DNA of 27,955 nt from Penium margaritaceum (lineage: Eukaryota > Streptophyta > Zygnematophyceae > Desmidiales > Peniaceae). The stretch is from assembly GCA_023375785.1 (NCBI GenBank), contig SZWC01019002.1:19602-47556 (forward strand), in the 5' to 3' direction. A program made the position numbers and the translations under genes. The notes below the pieces were generated by a model, which searched no databases, was not told the origin of the DNA, and worked only from the letters and a program-made list of their open reading frames with translations. This document shows, one piece after another, positions 1 through 9,029 of this stretch; positions within the stretch are counted from its first letter, which is position 1; each line of letters opens with the position of its first letter.

Positions 1-3
1 CTC

Positions 4-48
<45 letters not shown>
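1..48. repeat. (CT)n microsatellite
   Basis: An almost pure CT dinucleotide tract with one C interruption near position 13. It runs off the left edge of the window, so its full length is unknown. The following inverted repeat includes the last few CT units in its left arm. Confidence 0.95.
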
Positions 49-50
<2 letters not shown>

Positions 51-556
51 ATTACTAAGCTATTGGAGCTTAGAATACTTTGCACATCTCCCTAGCCTAA
101 CCCTGTTATTTCTTACACCTGATTGCTTGCTAGTGCGCCAGCAGACTGGACAGTGTTGCTTAGTCAGCAGCAGCACGGCGAGGAAGCCTCCTAGCAGTTT
201 CTCACTTTCCTTATGCTCTGATACTAGGATGAGAAAGGAGAAGAGGGTGTGATCATGGTGTGAAGGAACCATCGGGATTACACATATGCACGCTCAAAAT
301 CAAGCCATGAAAGCAATAGAAAGCTCTCTACAACGAGAATGAGGACAAGAGAGAAGTGGGTGAGTGTGTGGGTTCAAACTAGTTGAGTGAGACGAGAAAT
401 TTCTGGGAAGCTTCCTAGCCTTGCTACTGCTTACGTGGTGACATTGTCCAGTCAACTGACGCACTAACAAGGAAGCAGGTGCAAGAAATAACAAGGGTTA
501 GGCTAGGAAGACACGCAAAGTCCCATAAGCTCTTATAACTTAGTAATGCAGAGAGG
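43..556. repeat. Large imperfect inverted repeat (foldback), arms about 165-170 bp
   Basis: The left arm (about 43-210) matches the reverse complement of the right arm (about 384-556) at roughly 80% by eye. Shared blocks include CATTACTAAG, CCTAGCCTAACCC and TTATTTCTT. The spacer is about 175 bp. The outer ends carry CT/AG repeats in both arms. No ORF or transposase is present. It could be a foldback or MITE-like element, or two inverted copies of a leader or LTR fragment. The PBS-like motif in the spacer favours the second reading. Confidence 0.75.
215..227 (-). other. Primer-binding-site-like motif (initiator tRNA-Met type)
   Basis: GCTCTGATACTAG on the plus strand differs by one base (T for C) from the complement of the usual copia PBS seen at 20007 and 27219. 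A similar variant occurs at 12629. Here it lies in the spacer of the inverted repeat. If genuine, it marks a minus-strand element whose 5' LTR would lie to the right, but no matching LTR pair or gag is visible, so this is probably a relic. Confidence 0.5.
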
Positions 557-1005
557 AATGACAACTGACAAGCACAGTGACACCACGCGACAGTGTCAGA
601 TTGTCCTAAAGCCAACCTAAAATCATTGTTTTGGCCATAACTGTGTACAAAATTATCTCACTCCTACACCATCTGCACCTAGAGATGCATAATCTTGAGC
701 TAGACACTATGACTAGTAGCATGCACAGGTTTGGAATTGACTGGTGGATATACAATGCATAACATGCAAGTCGGGCTCAAGAGCTAGTCCACCAAGAGAA
801 CTCTAGCAACTTTAGGAAAACTACAGAGCACCCCATGGAACACATGGGACGATGTGGCAGCTGTCTTGCAGCTGCTGGTGGGTGGAGCCACCACCTATTG
901 GTGCTCCCCCACTAGCAGGGTCCACATCAGGGATGTGCACGAGCATGGACATGGCCGAGTGGGCACAATATGCTATAAAGAAGGACAGGGACGACTCACA
1001 TCACA
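557..1005 (-). repeat. Probable 3' LTR of element E (left boundary unknown)
   Basis: The right boundary is supported. On the minus strand the sequence begins TGTGATGTGAG directly after a polypurine tract (1006-1019) that follows RNase H-coding sequence. A TATA-like TTTATAG lies about 25 bases inside the LTR. No second LTR copy was found in the window, so the left end is not defined. The stretch 557 to about 700 may be unrelated flank. No ORF in it is recognisable. Confidence 0.5.
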
Positions 1006-1019
1006 ATGCTCCCCCATAA
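1006..1019 (-). other. Polypurine tract of element E
   Basis: The minus strand reads TTATGGGGGAGCAT immediately before the TG that opens the putative LTR. Its position after the RNase H relic fits the primer for plus-strand DNA synthesis. The 1020-1150 stretch between it and RNase H is non-coding or decayed. Confidence 0.65.
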
Positions 1020-1149
1020 TCCGAAGGTAGGCATGTCCATACACGTGTAGAACTGACTTAAATGCGCGAGGAGATGCTCAACATTCCACAATCATGCATT
1101 TCACTCTCAGCCAATCACAGGTAAGGGGCAAAGCCCGGCAGATTAGAAT

Positions 1150-2046
1150 AGCCACCATCAATTTTTTGCACGCCTGTGCCTTGGTCACGAAGTCAGCGAG
1201 CTGCATGTCCGTGCCGACCCAGATGACGGAGATCACGTATCGCTCGACAAGATCACGTACAAGGTGATGCTAAAAAACAATGTGCTTTGTGCATGCATGA
1301 AACACACCAGTAATCTCTGCAATGGCAGGACCACCCTGGTTGTCACAGGACAAAACAATGTAAGGCACAGACTGATGCAACTCATGAAACAGACGCTACA
1401 ACCACACTGCCTCTACAACTCCTGCTGCAAGCACAACATACTAAGCCTCTAATGATCTACGTTATGTACAATCCTACTTACCACTGTGCCACAACATAGC
1501 AATGCCACACAACAAGAACGCGTAGCCTGTCTGACGGCACCCATGAGGGCTCCACGCCCAGTTACTGTTTGTGTAGCACTCGACTACCACCAAACAATGA
1601 TGTCAAAATCAAAGTCTGAGGTACGGTGTGGAGATCACGTACCGTACCTCTTGCACAGCTGCGTGAAAGGATCTCATCCAAGGACACTACAAAAGCTGTA
1701 CAAGGAGGTTGAGGGCAAAGGATATGTTGAGTCACATAGTAGTGGTCAAATACATCACAGAGCCACTGGGGCATAAGTACAGGGTCACATCCACTGTCTC
1801 CCCTAGCTCTGCTAGATCATCCACCTTCAGGGCATCTTGCCCTTTAGGTGTGATGGAGATGGAGGCTATAGGGACCACACCAAGGAGGTCAACAAACCGC
1901 GCTCCTATAATGTGAGTGTAACGTGCCTGATACAGCAAGATTATCCACCGCTGACAATGACATATGATCTCCATCCCGAGAAACAGAGTTACAGGACCAA
2001 GGTCCTTTATCCTATAGGCAGCATGAAGGATTGCCTTGGCCTCCTT
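1150..2046 (-). pseudogene. Element E RT C-terminal half and RNase H (relic)
   Basis: Read from 2046 downward, the frame starts with the segment that follows the catalytic YVDD box in copia RT (AYRIKDLGPVTLFLGMEI) and continues to the RT/RNase H connection. It is open to about 1735, then has stops. RNase H can be followed to about 1150. The first catalytic aspartate region reads YTNSNWAW, where the family has DSDW. The EAEY box carries a stop. The CDNQ box and the closing QLADFVTKA are present. In copia elements this enzyme degrades the RNA template during reverse transcription, and here it cannot be functional. The ORF that seems to start at 2079 takes its first codons from the LTR of element D and is not a real start. 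Confidence 0.85.
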
Positions 2047-2732
2047 TGTTGGCACTAGTGGGTGTGGAGGCACCCTCAAGGATGCCTAGCTCTTACTGAT
2101 GCACGCTACCAATGTTTGGAGAAGCCAATGGACACCTTTGGTGAAGAGTGTGGAGCGAAGGAGCACGGATATGAGTGGACAGAACACGTCACATTCAGTA
2201 GAACTGAATAGAAATATATTTTTGTTCCTAAGAAAAATGAGATTGCATCATATCCTTGCATCTAAGCTTTCCAACGCATTCAAGCACACCCAAATCAGAG
2301 CAGTAGAGCCCCTGCTACGGCCGTCGAAGTAACCCTTGGTGGTGCCGCCCACTTTGCCTTGCATGCTAGGCAACGGGAGGCACTTTGATATGAATCGTCG
2401 GAGCGTCTTTCCCCGCTCAGAAGTCAAGGAGAGTTTCACCCTGGTGAAGGATATCTCTCTGGTCACTTCATTCATGGCCCTGGTGCATTTGGAGCTCGTT
2501 GGAGACGAACTCGGATTACTGGCGGTGGATTATCCCGCCACCCATAGCGGGTACCAGATTGCACCCGTCCAACACCTGAACTTCGGGCTAGGCTAACTTT
2601 CCGAATACTCACTCATGGAAAAATCTAAAGAATCCAAATATAAAGTCAGATCAGGTGTTCGACCACACCTCAGTGGTTGAACCAGGGAGTACGATGAACG
2701 ACACTCATGGCAAGGGGCACACCATGTCAACA
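2047..2732 (-). repeat. 3' LTR of element D
   Basis: It matches 6953-7666 over its length. On the minus strand it opens TGTTGACATGG after a purine-rich AAGGGGGAGAT (2733-2743) and closes in GCCAACA. It lacks about 31 bases (AAAATCAAGC...) present near 7530-7560 in the other copy. The stop codon of the D pol frame lies at its first TGA (2729-2727). Confidence 0.9.
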
Positions 2733-4270
2733 ATCTCCCCCTTGCACCGCAACCTTGATGCCCTGTCCTTGGAACCTGTAGCATTTTAAAACCTCACATC
2801 GAAGACCAAGCTCCATGCAGCTCGTGTCATGCCTGTCCTTGGACTGTGTCTTGGTCATTGCGTCGACGAGCATGCGCTTAGTGCCACAATGCACAATGGC
2901 CGCATCTCCCTTTTCCACCAAGTCTCGCGCATAGTGATGCCGGATCTCGATGTACTTGGTCCTCCTGTACAACACCGGGTTCTTGGTCAGACTGATGGTT
3001 GTCGACATTCAGTACCGTCGGTTTCCTTTGCAGCATCCCGGTCTCCCTTAACAGCCGCCGCAGCCACACCACCTCCTTTGCTGCTTCTGCGAGTGCGATG
3101 TACTCCGCCTTGGTGCTAGAGAGTGCCACACAATCCTGCTTCCTGCTTGCCCATGAAACTGCTGCACCACCAAGTATAAACACAAACCCCGACGTTGATT
3201 TTCTGTCCTCCACATCACGAGCCCAGTCGGCATCGGAGTAGCCGACCAACTCGAGGGGGTGGTCAAGCGCTCTCCCTCCAAACACGAGCCATGACTGTTT
3301 TGTCACCTTGAGATAGCGGAGGATCCGCTTCACCGCTTGCCAATGCAGCGGCCCGGGGTCAGCAATATAGCGGCTCACTTGGCCCTCCGCAAAGGCCAAG
3401 TTGGGCCGCGTCACCACCATGGCGTACATTATACTCCTCACAGCGGACTGGTATGACACACCTGCCATCTCCTCCTTCTCCTCATTTGTACTCGGCCCCA
3501 TGATCGAGCTCAGCTCACTTTTGGTGCTCATGGGTGTACCGATGGGGTTGCACTCCTCCATGTTGTAGCGGTGGAGTACCTCTTGCACGTACTTTGCCTG
3601 CCCTATCTCCAGCATGCGTGCCTTCCGGTCCCCCTTGATGGTGATGCCAAGGTAGTACTCGAGCTCGTCCATGTTTGTCATTTTAAATCGACCGCCCAGC
3701 TGCCGCTTCAGGTTCACCGACTCCTCCATGTCCGATTACATGAGGATGAGGTCATCCACGTAAGGGACCACGATCTGGTGCAACCCAAGTTTCTTCTGCA
3801 CATACACGCTCTGATCCGCTTCGCAGCGCTTGAAGCCAAGCCCGGCCATGCAGCCGTCTATTTTCAGGTACCACATGAGTGGCGCTTGCTTCAGTCCATC
3901 GAGCGCCTGCACACCTTTTCGGTGGCGTGTCCACCCCCTCTGGCACCTCCATAAGGACATCCTTGTCCAGGTCATTGTTGAGGAATGCGGTTTTCACATC
4001 CATTTAGTGGACTTCGTAGTTACACGTTGCCGCCACCGAGAGGATGGAGTGGATGGAGGCGAACTTCGTCACCGGTGTGAAGGTTTTGTCATAGTGTTCA
4101 CCCTTCCGCTGGACGTACCCCTTTGTAACTAGCCGTGCCTTGCACTGCTCCACCTTCAACCCCTTGGTGAGCTTCTTCTTGAAGATCCACTTGGAGCCGA
4201 TGATTTTCACACCTTCCGGCCTGTCAATCAGCTGTCAAGTTCCATTCTCTTCATGGGAGGCGAGCTCAGA
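2727..4270 (-). pseudogene. Element D reverse transcriptase and RNase H
   Basis: This is copia RT (RVT_2 family) followed by RNase H. The N-terminal part (about 4210-3752) has GSKWIFKKK and MDVKTAFLN, with a stop just before MDVKTAFLN (about 4004). A frameshift near 3950 moves to the frame with LDGLKQAPLMWYLKIDG and the catalytic PYVDDLILM (YVDD at 3762-3751). A TAA stop follows at 3738-3736, then the frame is open to about 2990 (LEYYLGITIKGD, then RNase H with YSDADWARD, STKAEYIALAEAAKE and NVDN). A further frameshift near 2990 leads to the C-terminus (TKYIEIRHHYARDLVEK), which ends at a TGA inside the LTR. The RNase H acidic residues are preserved, but the stops make it non-functional. Confidence 0.92.
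2733..2743 (-). other. Polypurine tract of element D
   Basis: The minus strand reads AAGGGGGAGAT directly before TGTTGACATGG, the start of the 3' LTR. It lies inside the pol reading frame, encoding the residues just before the terminal cysteine. Confidence 0.8.
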
Positions 4271-4772
4271 TTTTATGGCTCCCTCCCACTCAGCCCATCC
4301 TTCCACTGCAACTCCTCCTTGACAGTCTCGGCCTCCTCTTGTGCAAAGAACACTTGAGCGAACCCAGTCCAGATGTCCTCCGCGGCATCGTACCGATTTT
4401 TTGTCCTCCTTGCGCGTCCGCTTCTTCGGGGCTGCTGCTGTTGCTCCTGCTACCCTCTTGGGGCGCCACTCGCACCGCTGGCCTACTCCTCCTCTCTTGA
4501 GGACCGTGGAGATGCGGCCTCACTCCTCGCCTCCTCATTCAGCTCCATTGCTGCCGGCGCTTTGGACTCATTGTCCGACTCGGCTGAATGCAAATCAGCC
4601 GCTCCCCCATCCCCCGGATGGTTCTTGCCGGTTGTAGCCACTTGGACGTCACCCTCTTTTGCGTCCTCCTGCGTCTCCCCCTTGAGGAGTGGCATCCACT
4701 CCCCCCGCTTGGAGAGACTCGCATCTTTGTCTGTCCAACGGCTTTCCTCATCGCACGTGACGTCGTGACTCT
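4271..4772 (-). pseudogene. Element D integrase C-terminus to RT linker
   Basis: After a frameshift near 4815, the integrase C-terminal motif AYRLFDPRRQQIVKSHDV appears, with its upstream part lying beyond this interval. An acidic, low-complexity linker rich in E, D, S and A follows (frame open to 4483) and then a basic stretch. Such linkers separate integrase from RT in copia polyproteins and vary greatly between families. The RT-proximal piece continues in another frame (WAEWEGAIKSELASHEENGT, then a stop). There is no independent gene here. Confidence 0.7.
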
Positions 4773-6080
4773 TCACGATCTGCTGCCTCCGTGGGTCAAA
4801 AAGCCGGTATGCCTTGCTCCCACTCTCTTGTACCCGACAAAGATGCACCGGCAAGTCCGCAGGTCCAGCTTGTCCCGCCCCTCTCGTGTCTGCACAACAG
4901 CATGTGCAACACAACCAAATGTGCAGAGGTGAGCCACAGTTTGCTTCCTCTTGTTCCACACTTCTTGTGGCATCTTACACACCTTGGACTCCGCGTCCTT
5001 TAGCGGCTTCGTTGGTGTCAGGTTCATGATGTACGCCGCTGTCCGTGTCGCCTCGCCCCAGTACCGCTGCGCGAGGCCGGCCTCGCTCAACATGGACCAG
5101 ACCATGTTGAGGAGAGTGCGGTTCGCCCTCTCGGTGATGCCCTTCTGCTGCAGAGAATGTGGCGTAGTTTTCTGCCATGTAATCCCCTTGCTCTTCATCC
5201 ATGCCAAGCAGCGCTTGTACTCGCCGCCATTGTCGCTCCAAAACGCCCTCACCTTCAACTCTGTTTGCCACTCCACTGCCACCATGAACTCCTACATGCA
5301 ATAAAGGACATTGCTCTTCCTCTTGATGATGTAGAGATAGAGCTTGCGGCTGTGATCGTCAATGAAGGTCACAAAGTAGCAAACTTCCCCAATGGAGCTC
5401 TTGAATGGTCCACACACGTCAGTGTGCACCACCTCCAACTTTGCCGATGCGCGCGTCCCTTTGCCATCAAAAGGGTGCCGTGTCGCCTTGCCGGTCACGC
5501 ACGGCTCACACACGGCATTCTTGGCTGCGTCGAGGCTCTTGACCTCAAGACCCCGCACCACTTCCTTCTTTGCCATGCCCCTAACAGTTGAGGGAGCAAT
5601 GTGAAACAAGCGGCGGTGGCACAGGTCCAGGTCTCTATCGTCCTTCTTTGCAAAGTGGGCAATGTTGGACCCCGTCCAGCTGTAGAGGATCTTCGCATGG
5701 AACTGGTACAAGTCGTCCTCTCGCTTTGCATGTGCAATCACTTGGCCGTCCCCATCCTTCCGGATGATGGCCTCTTTCTTGTTGAAGAGCACCTCGAGCC
5801 CCTTGCCGGTAAGGCGGCCAACTGACAGCAGATTTGCCCCAAAGTTGGGCATGTGGAGCACGTCATGAATTGTGCTTGTGAGAGCCTCCCCATCCACATC
5901 CACTTTGATGAGGATGTTACCTTCACCGGTCGCCAACTCTGTTTTGCCGTTGGCCACCGTCATTCGCCGCTCCGAGGCGCCATAGGTAACGAATGCCACC
6001 CGCTTGCATTACGTGTGGCCGCCTGATCCGGAGTCAATCACGAAGACTCCCAGATCTGTCAAGTCGGCGAACTCCTTCGC
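4773..6080 (-). pseudogene. Element D protease, GAG-pre-integrase and integrase
   Basis: Read downward from about 6060, an aspartic protease signature VIDSGSGGHT is followed at once by a stop (about 6010). A long frame (5999-5292) then carries LHMPNFGANLLSVGRL (protease C-terminal part), GAG-pre-integrase with HRRLFHI and CEPCVTGKA (the HHCC zinc-binding set), and the first integrase aspartate in VHTDVCGPF (5420-5418). A single in-frame TAG at 5294-5292 interrupts the core. The same frame continues from 5291 with the second aspartate in WSDNGGEY (5234-5232) and the glutamate in KGITERANRT (5130-5128). All three catalytic residues are therefore present, and this is the best-preserved part of D. 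The integrase would insert the cDNA copy into the genome. Confidence 0.9.
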
Positions 6081-6884
6081 CATCATTGCATGGTCGTCCT
6101 TCTTTCCAGCCTTCCCAGGCTGGTCCGGCTTCCTGTTTGGGTAGTTTCATGCGTACTGGCCTTCTTTGCCACACACGTAACACTCCCCCTTCTTGTCACC
6201 TTTCTTGGTGCCCTGCTTGGCACCCTTCCCTTTCTTGCCTCCTCCTCCACCTTGAGGACAGACGGCATAGGAGGAACTTGATGTTGCCCCGCTCTCTCCC
6301 ACCACGTCGCATCCATTCATTACGGACGTACTCAGCCACCTTTGGGTACTTCAGCTCATCGGTGGACCATCCGCCTATGACAGTGATCATGGGAATCCAA
6401 CTGTCTGACAAGGCTAGGAGGAGGAACATGGCTTGCAGCTGAGGTTCGACCTTGCAACCGGTGGCTACATACTCGGCAGTGAGGGACTCGATCTGTTGCA
6501 AGATCTCCATGATGTTGTCGCCTTCGTTGGCTTGGAGGGTGACGAGCATCTTGAAGACAAAGAGCTGGTTAGTAAGGTTGGTGGAATGATAGATGGTGCA
6601 AAGCTTCTTCCAGGCCTCTACGGCCTCCGTGCATCCTTGAATCAGTGCACACTGCATCGTAACTTGTCCCAACACCAACAAAGTAAGCGCCTTTTGTTGT
6701 GCTTCTTGTACTTGTCCACTTCCTCTGGCGTCGTAGTATCAAAAGGGGCAGTCTCTTAACCGTTGACCAGCTCAAGGAGGCCTTTGTCATCGAGGTAGAC
6801 CTCAAAATTCCACCTCCACAAAGGGAAGCTATTCCCATCAATCTTCGAGACGGCGCTAATGATCTCTTGCTCGGTCGTTGCCAT
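6081..6884 (-). pseudogene. Element D gag
   Basis: The start codon at 6884-6882 opens MATTEQEIISAVSKIDGNSF and continues into FPLWRWNFEVYL, the usual opening of the copia gag (UBN2/DUF4219-like) domain. A stop follows after about 42 codons (near 6755), and a frameshift near 6715 leads to the long frame 6681-6196, which holds the capsid-like core (AWKKLCTIYHSTN, LLLALSDSW, VIGGWSTDEL, AEYVRNEW). A lysine-rich stretch then precedes a zinc knuckle, CYVCGKEGQYA, that has lost its histidine (Q) and last cysteine (Y) and carries a stop (about 6150). It would package the RNA genome into virus-like particles, but this copy is dead. It is homologous to the gag of element F. Confidence 0.88.
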
Positions 6885-6952
6885 GGCACGCGGCGGTAAC
6901 GAGAAGAGTTGTAGAGCTAGGGTCCTTCTAGGCACGTGAGTCCATGATCCTT

Positions 6953-7666
6953 TGTTGGCACTAGTAGATGTGGAGGCAACCTCAACGATGCCTAGCTCTC
7001 ACTGATGCACACTACCAATGTTTGGAGCAGTCAATGAATTCCAATGGTAAAGGGTGTGGAGCAAAAGGACCACGGATAAGAGTGAGCAGAACACGCCGCA
7101 TTCAGTAGAAATGAATCAAAACACAATTTTGTTACTTAGAAAAATGCGATTATATCAGATCCTTATAGCCTGTGATCTACGCTTTCCAACGCATCCAAGA
7201 ACGCCCAAATCGGAGCAGTAGAGCTCCTGCTACGGCCATCGAAGTAACCCTTGGTAGAGCCGCCCACCTTGCCTTGCACGCTGAGCAACGGGAGGCGCTT
7301 CGACGATGACCCGTCGGAGTCCCTTTCCTCATCCAAAAATCAAGGAGAGTTTCACCCTGATCAAGGAGATCCCTGTGGTCACTTCATTTATGGCCCCGGT
7401 GCATTTGGAGCTCGTTGGAGACAAACTCAGATCACTGGCGGTGGATTATTCCGCCGCCCATGGCGGGTACCAGATTCCACCCGCCCAACACCCGAACTTC
7501 GGGCTAGGCTAAGTTTTTGAATACTCACTAAAATCAAGCAATTAAAAGGTTGATCTTGCATGGAAAAATCCACAAAATCCAAATCTAAAGTCAGAGCAGG
7601 TGTTCGACCACTCCTCAGTGGTTGAACCAGGGAGTACGATCAACAATACTCATGGCCAGGGGCACA
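6953..7666 (-). repeat. 5' LTR of element D
   Basis: It is about 85% identical by eye to 2047-2732. It starts TGTTGGCACTAG on the plus strand and ends GGGGCACA at 7666. Compared with the 3' copy it lacks the outermost 11 bases (TGTTGACATGG on the minus strand) but has an extra block of about 31 bases near 7530-7560. The 6885-6952 stretch between gag and LTR is the leader. No standard PBS is recognisable in it. Confidence 0.88.
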
Positions 7667-7671
7667 TCTTT

Positions 7672-8319
7672 CACGGCCTCCATCAAAGGAGGTGTAATCA
7701 GGGGGTCATCCACGAGGGACGGGTTGGTGTCACTCCGCACGTACCCAACACGTGTTAGTGTGCCAGTGAACTACTGCTTCGAGCACCAGGGTGACTACTT
7801 CAAGATGTACAAGGCCTTGCGCAAGCGCCAAACCTTGTCACCGACCTGAAACCCTAGTGGCTAGACCATGCATAACTTTTAATCTAGACTGTTATGGACG
7901 AACGCATTGTCCACATCCACCTAGTGCAGCTCCCAATCATGGTGAGCAACAATCCTAAACATAGAGCGAGTGGTGGTCATATGGCCAACGGGTGCAAATG
8001 TGTCCGTGAAATTCACATCCTCAACTTGTGAGAACCTCTTGGCCATCAAGTGAGCCTAGTAGCAATCGTGTGTGCCATCAGGCTTCACGTTCTTGCCAAA
8101 GATCCACTCAAGCTCATAGATACCGTAATCAAGGACGGCACTCAGCTCATCAACATAAGCAGCACACGACAACTCTACTTCCTGAGCCAAAAGTGCCTCG
8201 TTCAACATGCCTGGATCAGGCGCCATCAAGGAAGAACTCCGGGTGGCTAAAACACACGCCTCTAGACTCGGCCTGGCGATGACCAGGCCGGCTTTGACAT
8301 TGCAAGCAACTGAGAACAC
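7672..8319 (-). pseudogene. Element E reverse transcriptase N-terminal half (relic)
   Basis: The frame 8319-8056 ends with YVDELSAVLDYGIYELEWIF and NVKPDGTHDCY, matching the start of copia RT. The following sequence continues with LMAKRFSQVEDVNFTDTFAPV, HHDWELH (then a stop), VDVDNAFVHNSLD (then a stop) and VWRLRKALYILK (then a stop), and reaches the catalytic box as VDDPLI near 7710. Relative to the other RTs here, about 15 residues are missing just before this box, including its tyrosine. The sequence is cut by element D shortly after. At least five stops make it non-functional. Confidence 0.85.
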
Positions 8320-9029
8320 TCAGGAGACCAACTTGCGACCAACAGGACATGCTGGGAACACCTCAATGTTTTTCGCCTGGACACTCGAGCCAAGGGCCTT
8401 CGTGCCAGGCTCGCCACTCTAGACATTGTGATTTAGACGTCTAGTCGTCGAGTCAGCAGTCCGGGGAGTCCTACAGACCAGTGGTCGGAGATGACCACCA
8501 AGCTCACGAGAGTAGCCCGATGTTGAGGTGCTCACCTCGGGTTGCAGAGCAGGCTGCTGGGCCATAGCCGCAGGGGCTATTGACTGATATGGAAAGGAAG
8601 TGGGTGCAGGATGAATATGGACAGATCTGGCTCACACGTAGGATGAGTAGGTGGAGGCACAAAATTAGGTGTAACTGGGGATGTTGTCACCGGCGCGGGA
8701 TCAGGTGTGCCAGATGGGATTGACGCTGGCACGGGATGAGGTGGACTGGAGGGAACTAACGCTAGCATGCAATTAGGTGTGGTGGAGGGCACTGACGCTG
8801 GCATGGGATAAGGTGTACGGGAGGGAACTGATGCTGGCACGGGATCAGGTGTGCCAGACGGGACTGGTACAGGCACGGGATCAGGTGTGCCGGCGAGGAC
8901 CAATGAGGCTATTGGACCTACGGCCAAGATGGTCGGATCGCAAGCAGCCAAAGACCAGACCATAGGTGAGGAAGCTCGGACGGACCCATCTTGAAGACGA
9001 GACTCCCCCATCCGTGGTAATGTGGTCAT
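8320..9029 (-). pseudogene. Element E integrase-RT linker, proline-rich
   Basis: The minus-strand frame 9029-8577 (150 codons) is rich in P, V, S and T and contains a 12-residue repeat of the form P-V-P-S-G-T-P-D-P-V-P-A, encoded by the 36-bp tandem repeat at 8694-8901. It sits between the integrase C-terminal relic and RT, where copia polyproteins carry a variable linker. The part 8320-8576 has no recognisable motif. This is not an independent gene. Confidence 0.65.
8694..8901. repeat. 36-bp tandem repeat, about 5.8 units
   Basis: Units begin at 8694, 8730, 8766, 8802, 8838 and 8874 (partial). The clearest units start CACGGGATCAGGTGTGCC. The units have diverged from each other (third-unit changes are greatest), yet the spacing stays exactly 36 bp, so a 12-codon period is kept in the minus-strand linker frame. 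Confidence 0.85.

Larger units (their letters stand above)
2047..7666 (-). mobile_element. Element D: complete but inactive Ty1/copia retrotransposon nested in E
   Basis: Two LTRs (2047-2732 and 6953-7666) flank gag, protease, integrase, RT and RNase H in copia order on the minus strand. D splits the RT of element E just after its catalytic box. Putative target-site copies are TCCTT (2042-2046) and TCTTT (7667-7671), with one mismatch. The LTRs differ by many substitutions and a roughly 31-bp indel, so the insertion is old. At least three in-frame stops and several frameshifts interrupt the coding region. No standard initiator-Met PBS is visible next to the 5' LTR. The same TCCTT occurs at 6948-6952, which makes the exact LTR edge slightly uncertain. 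Confidence 0.9.

Noticed and set aside
2336..2596. 86-codon plus-strand ORF, with similar frames at 7251-7520
   Set aside because: It lies within the D LTRs; the two LTR copies do not keep the same frame, so it is chance.
5289..5294. Programmed readthrough of the TAG in D integrase
   Set aside because: It lies inside the integrase core, not at a gag-pol junction, and D has other unrelated stops and frameshifts, so it is an ordinary mutation.
8694..8901. CRISPR array
   Set aside because: Units are contiguous with no unique spacers and keep a coding period; it is a tandem minisatellite.
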